NCBI GenBank assembly: GCA_009691725.1
Contig: SIAP01000008.1
Span: 23,394-87,393, forward strand
Origin: Phycisphaerales bacterium
GTDB taxonomy: Bacteria > Planctomycetota > Phycisphaerae > Phycisphaerales > SM1A02
Direction of reading: 5' to 3'
DNA length: 64,000 bases
The notes beneath the pieces were generated by a model. That model was not told the origin of the DNA. It ran no database searches and saw nothing but the letters and a program-made list of their open reading frames with translations. Positions 32,813 through 40,573 of this stretch are shown here, one piece after another. Both the position numbers and the translations under genes were made by a program. The number at the start of each line of letters is the position of its first letter. The first letter of the stretch is position 1.

Positions 32813-35562
32813 TTGGATGATCCTCCCGACCGTGGTGGCGCCGAAGGCGTGACACCGAGGCGAGTCGCAAGGGTCTTCAACCGCGCACCCTCAGTTCCTG
32901 GCCCCCATTCTGGAATCAGCACAGCGTGCTGCGCCAAGATCTTTCGCACCTCCTCGGGTTGCGTGATCGCCATCAACTCGCAGAGATCAGCTTTGCGACC
33001 AAACCATTCGACGGATTGCACAGGAAGCGCACTGACCAGTCGTGAGAGTGCCTCGAATGCCGACGCCCGATCGCCTGCTCCAATCGCGGCGTCTGCGAGA
33101 ATGGTAAACCCCTCGATGTCGTCGGGTCGCTGCGCAAGCAGCTCGCGCGCGATCGAGATCGCTTCTCTGGAGAGCGTGGTCGCAGGTGTCCCTCGGGGTG
33201 CATCGACTCCAAACGCACTCTGCTGGGCGAGTGCGTGCGCCGCAGCGAGAAGTTCGCGAGCGAGTGCCCGGTTCGCTGCATCTGCCTGCGCTGGATCGCC
33301 AGACTTTCGCGCGATCTCGCGGAGTGCTCGCCGAGCGGTGACGAGACCGAGACGCGCCTGCACGACCTGACTTGACGACCCGCCGGGCTTCGACAAGAAC
33401 GCATCCATCGACTTGACATACAGATTTTCGCCGAAGGGCGCCCACTGCGCGTCCGCGATTCCTCGCAGCGTGCGTATCGCCTCGTGCGCAATGGCTGGAT
33501 CGCCGCACGCGAGAGCGACTGCGAGCCTGCGCACAGCGAGTTCCGAGCGAATCTCCAGAGGCTCCTGCCCCACGGGAAACTCCTTCCAGATGCCTTCGAG
33601 AATGGTCTGCGCGTCATCCACTCGACTGACTTCAGGGTCCAGTGCAGCTTCCAACTGCTGTCGCATGACGATGTCGATGGAATTCGCTGGCCACCACTTC
33701 GCCTCGACAGGAGGGATGGCCAACAAACGCAATGCGTGATCCCGTCGACCAGATCCCGACGCCGCGCGGAATCGTCGATAGAGGAGTTCACCTGCCTTGA
33801 CGCGTGCTTTCGACGTGCCATCACTGCGCATCGCATCCCGGACGAGTCGATCCACCAACGCATCATCGGTGTGCGCATCGACACGACGCGCCAGAATCGA
33901 CGCAGCGTCCACTGCATGCAGTCCAGCATCGAACTGCAGGAGATAGGCACTCGCGAATTCGAACCCCAATCCTCCCGGCACTCCTTGCGAATCTGCGCAG
34001 TCGCCGCGAGCTGCGCAGTCAACGGCCATCCACATCACTGCTTCTGCACGCTGGCCAGTCGACTGATTCGCCGCCAAGAGAAAGGACTCCGCTGCGTCAC
34101 ACCGAGTACCCGCTCCGAGTTGCGACCACGCCAGCAACTCGACCACCGCCGCGCGGGTGTGCCGATCTTCAGGAACAAGTTCGAGCGCACCTGCGAGTTC
34201 TCGGGCAGCCGCGTGCATCAACGAGGTCTTGATCCCCGAGTCACTCTCGGATCGACCTCGGTCATACGCATCGATCCCACGGGAGAGTGCTGCCGAAAAA
34301 TCTGTCCCCTCACGCAACGCTGGGGCGCAACGGGCGAGTCGACGAACCGCCGCAAAGTCCCCTCGGATCGCCGCCCATCGCATCGCAGCTCGTGCGAACT
34401 CGATCGCCGCCGTCTCGTTCTTAGACTCGTTGAGTGCGCGAATGGCTGCGCCCACCACGGTCGCGCCATCGAGCGCAACCGAAGGCACTTCGATCAACTT
34501 GCGGGCACGGGCATATTCCTGTGTGTCCACCAGTGCGTGCAGATACCAGGCAGAATCATCCGCCAATCCATCCCACACTCCGGGTTGGTCGAGCAGGTCG
34601 AACCAGCCATCAGCAATCGTCATTTCACTCTGCAACGCTCGCGTCAACGCCATTCCGAGGATGGACTGCGCGTAATACTCCTCACCAATCAGATCGACCG
34701 AACAATCCTGCGGTTCTGGAACGGCCTTGCCCGTCTCGAGAACTTCTGACCATGTCCCAACAAGCGAGTCCGCACGAACTTTCCATGATCCAGAGGCACT
34801 CGATCCATGCGCTGCGCTCGGGCGATCCATCCACAACGACCAGTAGAGACACCACGCCCGCAGAAACTTGGTCGAGAGAAGCGTTGTTGATGCCTCAGTG
34901 GAAGCAGCAATCAAGCCGATTCGTTGCTGCTCCTCGATTCCTCCAATGAGCAACTGGTTTTCAGCGATGTCGCTGGAAAGTAGTTCTGCGAGTCGATCGA
35001 GAGATTCTCGTGCATGCAAGAGTGACGACTCGCCGCGAACCCGATCAGCCTTGTCGTTCGATCCCTCTCGGAACCGTTCGATGCCTCGCAACGACATTCG
35101 GTACTCGGCTCTGGCAAGCGCGAGGAGCAACGCATATCGATCTGGAATCTGCTTGCCTTGGAGAAACCGGTTGATCCGGACCCGGAGATCTGCGATTCGA
35201 TCTTCATCCGATGCGCCATTGATCAACCTCAAGTATGCGCCAGTCAATCGAGAAATCGAAGCGGGATTCGTGGTCGTCGATTTTCGAACATGTTCGTCCA
35301 GCACGACTGTGAGCAACTCGTCCAACCCCGCTCGCGCGAGCCATTCGGTGAGAGCCGCGGATTCCTCCATGCGTTGAGCATCGTCCGTCGACTGTGCGGC
35401 AGCACTCATCATCCCCTTCCCAACGCCCCCCGCCAACAGGACACAACTGAGCAACAGCATTCGCAGGGACGCAGTGAGTTGGATGGGATCGACGGATGCC
35501 CAGTTCCCGATCCATCGGTCATCATGCCGATCATGAGGTGTATCAGTGCGATGCGGCGACAT
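32809..35562 (-). CDS. Large exported helical-repeat (TPR-like) protein of unknown function
   Basis: A protein of about 917 residues. ATG 35562 lies 20 bp inside exbD; ATG 35460 would begin MLLLSCVLLAGGVGKGMMSAAAQS, a good signal peptide, and give 883 residues. Either way the hydrophobic segment indicates export. The rest is alpha-helical with repeated Ala/Leu/Arg patterns, such as ELLYRRFRAASGSGRRDHALRLLAIPP and DIEGFTILADAAIGAGDRASAFEAL, consistent with TPR-like repeats. There are no enzyme motifs. It sits between exbD and the 889-residue gene with overlaps on both sides, so a structural role with the ExbB/ExbD machine is likely but unproven. Confidence 0.7.
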   Translation of the reverse strand: MSPHRTDTPHDRHDDRWIGNWASVDPIQLTASLRMLLLSCVLLAGGVGKGMMSAAAQSTDDAQRMEESAALTEWLARAGLDELLTVVLDEHVRKSTTTNPASISRLTGAYLRLINGASDEDRIADLRVRINRFLQGKQIPDRYALLLALARAEYRMSLRGIERFREGSNDKADRVRGESSLLHARESLDRLAELLSSDIAENQLLIGGIEEQQRIGLIAASTEASTTLLSTKFLRAWCLYWSLWMDRPSAAHGSSASGSWKVRADSLVGTWSEVLETGKAVPEPQDCSVDLIGEEYYAQSILGMALTRALQSEMTIADGWFDLLDQPGVWDGLADDSAWYLHALVDTQEYARARKLIEVPSVALDGATVVGAAIRALNESKNETAAIEFARAAMRWAAIRGDFAAVRRLARCAPALREGTDFSAALSRGIDAYDRGRSESDSGIKTSLMHAAARELAGALELVPEDRHTRAAVVELLAWSQLGAGTRCDAAESFLLAANQSTGQRAEAVMWMAVDCAARGDCADSQGVPGGLGFEFASAYLLQFDAGLHAVDAASILARRVDAHTDDALVDRLVRDAMRSDGTSKARVKAGELLYRRFRAASGSGRRDHALRLLAIPPVEAKWWPANSIDIVMRQQLEAALDPEVSRVDDAQTILEGIWKEFPVGQEPLEIRSELAVRRLAVALACGDPAIAHEAIRTLRGIADAQWAPFGENLYVKSMDAFLSKPGGSSSQVVQARLGLVTARRALREIARKSGDPAQADAANRALARELLAAAHALAQQSAFGVDAPRGTPATTLSREAISIARELLAQRPDDIEGFTILADAAIGAGDRASAFEALSRLVSALPVQSVEWFGRKADLCELMAITQPEEVRKILAQHAVLIPEWGPGTEGARLKTLATRLGVTPSAPPRSGGSSK

Positions 35563-35962
35563 AGTCAACCTTGGAAAAACCTGCATCGTGGGCAGCTTGC
35601 AGCGCTGCAGCCACCGCTGCAACATTCGGTCCAGCATGAACGCGAATGACGACACCAAGATCGCGCGGAAGTCGGCGCAACACGGCAGCAAGATCGTCGC
35701 GTGAACGAACCTTGTGCGATCCGATGCGAAAGACCGCGTTTGCCCCATCTGCCTCGACATCGACCACTTGCGGGCTCAGTGCAGATGATCCCGCGCCGGC
35801 GCGCGCTGCTGCTGCTGCTGCCGACAAGTGCGACTCGTGTTCACCAACTGCGGCAGTGAAGATGAAGTACGACAGCAGCAAGAAGGTTGCGTCAATCATG
35901 CTTGTCATGCTGAGCGAAATCGGACCGTGGACACCCCGCCGCGACTTGTCGCCGATCTTCAT
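35543..35962 (-). CDS. ExbD/TolR family protein, second copy
   Basis: A 139-residue inner-membrane protein with one N-terminal helix containing the proton-path Asp in TSMIDATFLLLSYFIFTAA, then a small periplasmic domain ending DAGFSKVDYVAAS. ExbD/TolR dimers sit in the ExbB/TolQ pentamer and convert proton flow into movement. The start at 35962 overlaps the first exbD stop (ATGA). It is more diverged than copy 1: S in place of the usual P before the key Asp, and an Ala-rich insert (about 48-60) after the helix. Two different ExbDs suggest a heterodimer. Confidence 0.88.
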   Translation of the reverse strand: MKIGDKSRRGVHGPISLSMTSMIDATFLLLSYFIFTAAVGEHESHLSAAAAAARAGAGSSALSPQVVDVEADGANAVFRIGSHKVRSRDDLAAVLRRLPRDLGVVIRVHAGPNVAAVAAALQAAHDAGFSKVDYVAASH

Positions 35963-36378
35963 GGAGAGCCTCCCTCTGGCGTACTGGTGGCCACCCGCAC
36001 CGAGCTGCATCCGCCGCTTCGCAAGCCCTCCATCACTTCGTTGAGTCGAGCGGCAGTCGCGTTGCGATCTGCACGAATCACTGGAATCGCAGAGGGATCC
36101 TGCGCCAATGCGGACTTCGCAATCTCGGGGAGCTCGGTTGGTCCGACGTCACGATCAAACACCGTCAGGGTTCCAGAGGCACTCACATTCACCACCAACC
36201 CCGCCGTGGTCGGCGATGCGTCCACTGTTCCAACCTCAAGTGGCAGTGCGACCGGTGATTCCGCCATCTGGGCGAGTTGCGAAGTCGTCAAGAAGAAGAT
36301 CAACAACAGGAACACGACGTCAATCGTCGGCGTCATGTCGAGAATCGCGGTCTCATATCGCCGTCGCTTGATCCTCAT
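35959..36378 (-). CDS. ExbD/TolR family protein, first copy
   Basis: A 139-residue protein with basic N-terminus MRIKRRRYETAI, then the canonical LDMTPTIDVVFLLLIFFLTTSQ with the proton-carrying Asp, then the periplasmic domain of beta-alpha units (VVNVSASGTLTVF, VIRADRNATAARLNEVME). It overlaps exbB at its start (36375-36378) and the second exbD at its end (35959-35962). It is the closer match to functional ExbD of the pair. Confidence 0.92.
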   Translation of the reverse strand: MRIKRRRYETAILDMTPTIDVVFLLLIFFLTTSQLAQMAESPVALPLEVGTVDASPTTAGLVVNVSASGTLTVFDRDVGPTELPEIAKSALAQDPSAIPVIRADRNATAARLNEVMEGLRSGGCSSVRVATSTPEGGSP

Positions 36379-37064
36379 CTCGCGGACGCTCGCTCATCAA
36401 GATGGGATGGTTGCATCGACGCCGCGCCCTCGCCCTCGAGTGCCATTGCGAGCGGCTCAAGCGCACGACCTGCGTCCGACGCGGCACGATCGATCCGGCT
36501 GCGCAACCACGAGTGGAGCATGACGCATGGAATTGCGACCACCAATCCCTGGAATGTCGTGATCAGAGCAATACTGATGTTGTATGCCAGCGTCTCGTAA
36601 TAGGAGCTGCTCTTTGTCGCAGCACCTGCCACAGTTTCAAATGCGCCGATCATCCCTTGCACGGTGCCCAGCAATCCAAGGAGGGGCGCGACACTGGCGA
36701 TCACAGCGATCGAATCGATCGCACGAAAGAGACGTGCCGTTTCATCTTCGCCAGCATCCTCCATCGCTGATCGCGCCTCCAATCCGCCCAACGGACCTCG
36801 AAGTGAGCGATCGATTCCAGCCGCGGCAATACGACCCAAGAATGTATCGCCCTCAGCTGATCGACACTCCGTGAGCGCAACTTCGAATTCTTTGGACTGA
36901 GCCCGCGTTCGAATCGCTGACACCTGCTCTGGCGGAACAAGTTGACTCGTCCGTGTGCGCAACATCGCTGCGATGCCATAGGCGAGTGCAAGGACGCTCA
37001 GCAGGAGAATGACGTATCCGATGACTCCACCACCATCGATGTATTTGAACAGCGTTTCCGTCAA
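36375..37064 (-). CDS. ExbB/TolQ/MotA family proton channel protein
   Basis: A 229-residue protein with three membrane helices: about 14-34 (VIGYVILLLSVLALAYGIAAML), about 120-145 (IAVIASVAPLLGLLGTVQGMIGAF) and about 160-182 (LAYNISIALITTFQGLVVAIPCVML). The APLLGLLGTVQGMIGAF helix and TTFQGLVVAIP are the family hallmarks. It forms the pentameric stator around ExbD. It is coupled by ATGA overlaps with the upstream 395-residue gene and with exbD. Confidence 0.93.
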   Translation of the reverse strand: MTETLFKYIDGGGVIGYVILLLSVLALAYGIAAMLRTRTSQLVPPEQVSAIRTRAQSKEFEVALTECRSAEGDTFLGRIAAAGIDRSLRGPLGGLEARSAMEDAGEDETARLFRAIDSIAVIASVAPLLGLLGTVQGMIGAFETVAGAATKSSSYYETLAYNISIALITTFQGLVVAIPCVMLHSWLRSRIDRAASDAGRALEPLAMALEGEGAASMQPSHLDERASAR

Positions 37065-38248
37065 TGTCGGGCTCCTTCTTGGGATGTGATCGTGTTCGAT
37101 GCCCCGGGCTGATACTCCAATTGAATGCTCCGCAGTTTCGCTGCAGCATCATCGTCTTGAATGCGGTCCAGCGCGATTGCGGACTGCGCGATCGCTGCGA
37201 GCGCGAGTCGCGGTGCCTCTTGCGCGTATGCCGATGGAATGAGCAGCATCTTCCCGACGCCTGCGCGAACTTCCTCCGGATCGCTCTCGAGGGAGAAACT
37301 GCGACCCTCCGCGTAGATCGCCCACAGTCGGGCCATCCCCGGTTCGCTCGCGGAAATCTTGCGAAGATCTGCGCGGGCGCGCTTGCGGAGCAGTGCATCA
37401 GACGACACCGCATTCGCCCACGACTCGATCAACCGGGCGCCGAGAAATCCGCTGGATCGCGCAGGTTCGGGTGCGGCATCAGGAGCTTCATTCGCCACTG
37501 CCGGAGTCGATGGGTTTGCTGGAGTTGCTGTGCGCGGTTCTCCAGCATCTGCGGCTGCGATTCGTGCTGCACACTCGAGCAAGTCTCCAAGCGCACCGAG
37601 CGAGTCAGCGCACGCGCGTGCGGATGCGGTAACGAGTTCAACTTCGGCGCGGTGAGCCGAGGCGCTGTCTGTCCACACTGGCGGGACAGCGAGCAGGAGC
37701 CCGCACCTCGAATCAAAGGGATCGCTCGCTGAGATCCGCTGGTCTTTCAGAGCAGACTGATTTCGTAAACTCGCCGCGGTGAGAGCACACTCGACACTCT
37801 TCGACCAATCGTCGTACGCCGCAGATGCCGTGCGACCGACACCCTCGCACGCTATCCGCCGCTCCACGCTCGCCGAAGTTTCGAGTTCTGCGATGGCCGC
37901 AAGAAAGCAGGGTCGGGCACCGCGCAGATCTCCCTGCTGCAAACGAAACCGTCCCCTCCAAATGTGTTCGCCACTGCGAAGTCGGGTCGCGCGTGCGGTC
38001 ACCGAAGCATCGCCATCGATGGCTCGAATCTGATCCCACCGCAGAAACTGGACAAGCGCACCCGAGTCGCTTTCAATCTGAAGTTCGATGCCATCAGGCG
38101 ACTCTCGCAGGAGCGTGCCGACGCGCATCCCGCCGCCATCGCGGAGTGCAACAATGCATGCGCCGTCGTCGCTCGCACTGATGAGAGGCGAACCGAAGAG
38201 CGCGAACCCAATGGCGACACTCCATGCAGATTCATGGGTGATCGTCAT
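37061..38248 (-). CDS. Exported protein of unknown function in the ExbBD/VWA operon
   Basis: A 395-residue protein with a cleavable signal sequence (about 1-26, ending LISASDDG). Residues 27-85 are beta-rich (GACIVALRDGGGMRVGTLL, then GIELQIESDSGALVQFLRWDQI), reminiscent of an SH3/Sm-like barrel seen in planctomycete envelope proteins. Residues 90-390 are alpha-helical with TPR-like spacing, interrupted by a Pro/Ala linker at about 245-275. It overlaps the VWA gene stop (38245-38248) and exbB start (37061-37064). It may be a periplasmic adaptor; no enzyme motif is seen. Confidence 0.75.
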   Translation of the reverse strand: MTITHESAWSVAIGFALFGSPLISASDDGACIVALRDGGGMRVGTLLRESPDGIELQIESDSGALVQFLRWDQIRAIDGDASVTARATRLRSGEHIWRGRFRLQQGDLRGARPCFLAAIAELETSASVERRIACEGVGRTASAAYDDWSKSVECALTAASLRNQSALKDQRISASDPFDSRCGLLLAVPPVWTDSASAHRAEVELVTASARACADSLGALGDLLECAARIAAADAGEPRTATPANPSTPAVANEAPDAAPEPARSSGFLGARLIESWANAVSSDALLRKRARADLRKISASEPGMARLWAIYAEGRSFSLESDPEEVRAGVGKMLLIPSAYAQEAPRLALAAIAQSAIALDRIQDDDAAAKLRSIQLEYQPGASNTITSQEGARH

Positions 38249-39204
38249 GGTGCGCGGCCCTGTGGGAATGCGGAGAATGTGCCGCCGGTTTCTGCAGCGA
38301 TCCGTCGAAGCGGTGCCGCCGCAGCCTCATGACCGAATGCGATGCAGTGAATCACCGAGTTTGGGCCGCGTCGATTCAGTCGCAGAATCTCATCCGCAGC
38401 GTCCGAGGCAATCTCGCCATCACTCATAAAGAACACGACATCCGGACGATCGCGCCGCGTAAAGAGAAACTGGAATGCTGGGATTGGATCCGTTCCTCCC
38501 TTCTGTTCAATGTCGAGAATCCAATCGGTCAGTTTCGCAATCTCTGGCCTTCGGCAACGGATGAAACCAGCGTCGCGGTCAAGAGTGTCAAAGTCATCAT
38601 CGAAGAATGCAATACACACCAATGCGAAATCTGGAAGCGCGTTGATGCTGCGGAGAATCTCCTCCTTGGCAAATCGCATTCGACCATGTGTTCCCATTGA
38701 ACCGGATTTGTCAACGACATATCCGATGCGTTTGCCTCTTCCTCCGACGCCGAAGAAGGTGGTCTCACCGCCGAGACCGCCGCCGCCCGTTCCAATTCCT
38801 CCGCCCCCTCCAGACGCGAAGAGTCCGGGACCTCCAGCGGCGGCGATGGGCGATTCCCCACTTTCGTTTCCAGTCGAGACTGGCAGTCCAATCGATTCGA
38901 TGGCATCGGATCCGCTGTCGGCTTCTGACGCGTGCAGTTCTGGAGCGACAAGCGAACCGCCCGCAACAACGCTCGGCGCAGGTTCCAAGAGATCACCCTC
39001 GATGAAAGAGACTTCGATTGCGTTGATATGCGTCCCCGCCAACGCCCCAACTCCCGACGAGATGCTCGAGAGAATTGCCAGCAAGACCCCATGCAACGGA
39101 ATCGAAACGAGCAGCCCGATCCAGATCCACGAGATCGCTCTCCCTCTCGATCGACTCGATGGCGGCGTGTTCATCGGCGAGAGTGCTGGAGATTCCGCCG
39201 TCAT
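38245..39204 (-). CDS. TonB-like transmembrane segment fused to a VWA domain
   Basis: A 319-residue protein starting at ATG 39204 (alternatives 39231 and 39174). The basic N-terminus RSRGR precedes the single helix 24-46. That helix has S34, H38, L45 and S49, exactly the S-x3-H-x6-L-x3-S signature by which TonB and TolA contact ExbB/ExbD or TolQ/TolR. A periplasmic linker (50-130) and a Gly-rich stretch (131-157) follow. Residues 158-310 form a von Willebrand A domain with a complete MIDAS: D165-x-S167-x-S169 (DKSGSMG), T238 (GGTDP) and D262 (MSDGE). There is no TonB C-terminal domain. It is first in the operon with two ExbDs and ExbB. The function of the hybrid is inference: a motor-driven metal-dependent binder in the periplasm. 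Confidence 0.85.
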   Translation of the reverse strand: MTAESPALSPMNTPPSSRSRGRAISWIWIGLLVSIPLHGVLLAILSSISSGVGALAGTHINAIEVSFIEGDLLEPAPSVVAGGSLVAPELHASEADSGSDAIESIGLPVSTGNESGESPIAAAGGPGLFASGGGGGIGTGGGGLGGETTFFGVGGRGKRIGYVVDKSGSMGTHGRMRFAKEEILRSINALPDFALVCIAFFDDDFDTLDRDAGFIRCRRPEIAKLTDWILDIEQKGGTDPIPAFQFLFTRRDRPDVVFFMSDGEIASDAADEILRLNRRGPNSVIHCIAFGHEAAAAPLRRIAAETGGTFSAFPQGRAP

Positions 39205-39231
39205 TCGTAGGAGATTGTAGTCTTTCGCCAT

Positions 39232-39981
39232 ATGCCCACGGGATTCTCGACTCCTCATCCTCGGTACCGCCGCGTCTTGCTGAAGTTGAGCGGAGAGAGC
39301 TTTGCGCGCGAGGGCGCGTTTGGAATTCAACCAGATGAACTCGCTGGGATTGCCGGGGAAATCTGCGCCGCGATCTCCACAACCGTGGGAGAAGAGTTAC
39401 AACTTGCAGTCGTCGTCGGCGGTGGAAACATCATCCGAGGCGCACGACTCGCGGAGGTCGGAAAGTTTGACCAGTCCACGGCGGATTACATGGGGATGCT
39501 CGGCACGGTCATCAACGGACTTGCGCTCAAGGAGGCGCTTCACGCTGTGGGTGTGGAAAGTCGAGTCATGAGTGCAATCCATGTTCCCAGTGTGGCAGAG
39601 TCCTTCATTCGAGCACGTGCGCTGCGCCATCTCGAGAAGGGACGCGTCATCATCCTCGTTGCAGGAACGGGGAATCCGTTCTTCACGACCGATACCTGCG
39701 CATCGCTTCGCGCGATCGAGTTGGGAGCAGAAGTCCTCCTGAAGGCCACGAAAGTGGATGGCGTGTATACGGCCGACCCCCGCAAGGATCCCAAGGCGAC
39801 ACGATTCGAGACCCTGCAATTCTCTCGCGCAATTGAACAGAAGTTCGGGGTGATGGACCTCACCGCGATGACGATGTGTATGGAACACGCACTTCCAGTG
39901 GTGGTGTTCGATTACAAGACCAAGGGCAACATTCGTCGGGTCATCAATGGCGAACGCGTCGGAACTCTCGTGACTGCCTAG
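39232..39981 (+). CDS. pyrH: UMP kinase
   Basis: Phosphorylates UMP to UDP; bacterial hexameric amino-acid-kinase-fold type. Landmarks: RRVLLKLSGESFAREGAFGI, VVVGGGNIIRGA, ADYMGMLGTVINGLAL, VAGTGNPFFTTDTCASLRA, ATKVDGVYTADPRKDP and VMDLTAMTMC. It has 249 residues. The ATG shares the palindrome CATATG with the longest possible start of the divergent VWA gene. It is followed by frr, the usual partner. Confidence 0.97.
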   Translation: MPTGFSTPHPRYRRVLLKLSGESFAREGAFGIQPDELAGIAGEICAAISTTVGEELQLAVVVGGGNIIRGARLAEVGKFDQSTADYMGMLGTVINGLALKEALHAVGVESRVMSAIHVPSVAESFIRARALRHLEKGRVIILVAGTGNPFFTTDTCASLRAIELGAEVLLKATKVDGVYTADPRKDPKATRFETLQFSRAIEQKFGVMDLTAMTMCMEHALPVVVFDYKTKGNIRRVINGERVGTLVTA

Positions 39982-40002
39982 GACAAGAGAAGGACGATCC
40001 AA

Positions 40003-40569
40003 ATGGACATCGACACAGTATTGCTCGAAGCCGAAGAACGCATGTTGAAGAGTTTGGACTACCTGCAGCGCGAGTATCGCGGCGTTCGCACGGGCCGCGC
40101 GAACACCGCCCTTCTGGAATACATCAAGGTCGAGTACTACGGCAGTTTCGTGGACCTCCGCGAGATTGCAGCAGTGAGCGTTCCCGAGCCAACCCAACTG
40201 CTTGTGAAACCCTTTGATCCAGGAGCAAAGAACGAGATCATCAAGGCCATCGAAAAGAGTGGACTTGGTCTCAATCCACAATCAGAGGGGAATCAGATTC
40301 GAGTGATGCTTCCCTCCCCCTCCGCTGATCGCCGCAAACAACTCGCAGTGCAAGTGCGAAAAATGGCGGAGGATGCGCGCGTGACCGTCCGCAACGAACG
40401 ACGAGATGCAAACAAGGCATTGGATGCTCTCAAGAATGATCCCAAGTCGAAGATGTCCGAGGACCAAGTGACCAGCGGCAAGGACTACATCGACGAACTC
40501 ACCAAGACCACCGGCAAGAAGATTGACGACTTGACGACCAAGAAGGTCACTGAGATCGAAGAGATTTAG
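40003..40569 (+). CDS. frr: Ribosome recycling factor
   Basis: A 188-residue two-domain protein that splits post-termination ribosomes with EF-G. The start EAEERMLKSLDYLQREYRGVRTGRANTALL and the segments VSVPEPTQLLVKPFDPG and IRVMLPSPSADRRKQL are diagnostic. The ribosome-binding site AAGGA is upstream of ATG 40003. pyrH-frr order is conserved. Confidence 0.98.
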   Translation: MDIDTVLLEAEERMLKSLDYLQREYRGVRTGRANTALLEYIKVEYYGSFVDLREIAAVSVPEPTQLLVKPFDPGAKNEIIKAIEKSGLGLNPQSEGNQIRVMLPSPSADRRKQLAVQVRKMAEDARVTVRNERRDANKALDALKNDPKSKMSEDQVTSGKDYIDELTKTTGKKIDDLTTKKVTEIEEI

Positions 40570-40573
40570 ATTC

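Noticed and set aside
33484..34749. 421-codon plus-strand frame opposite the 917-residue gene
   Set aside because: Arg/Ser/His-rich shadow of the minus-strand gene, which is anchored by overlaps with exbD and the next gene.
39397..40281. 294-codon frame antisense to pyrH and frr
   Set aside because: Covers two certain genes on the other strand; Cys/His-rich composition typical of shadows.
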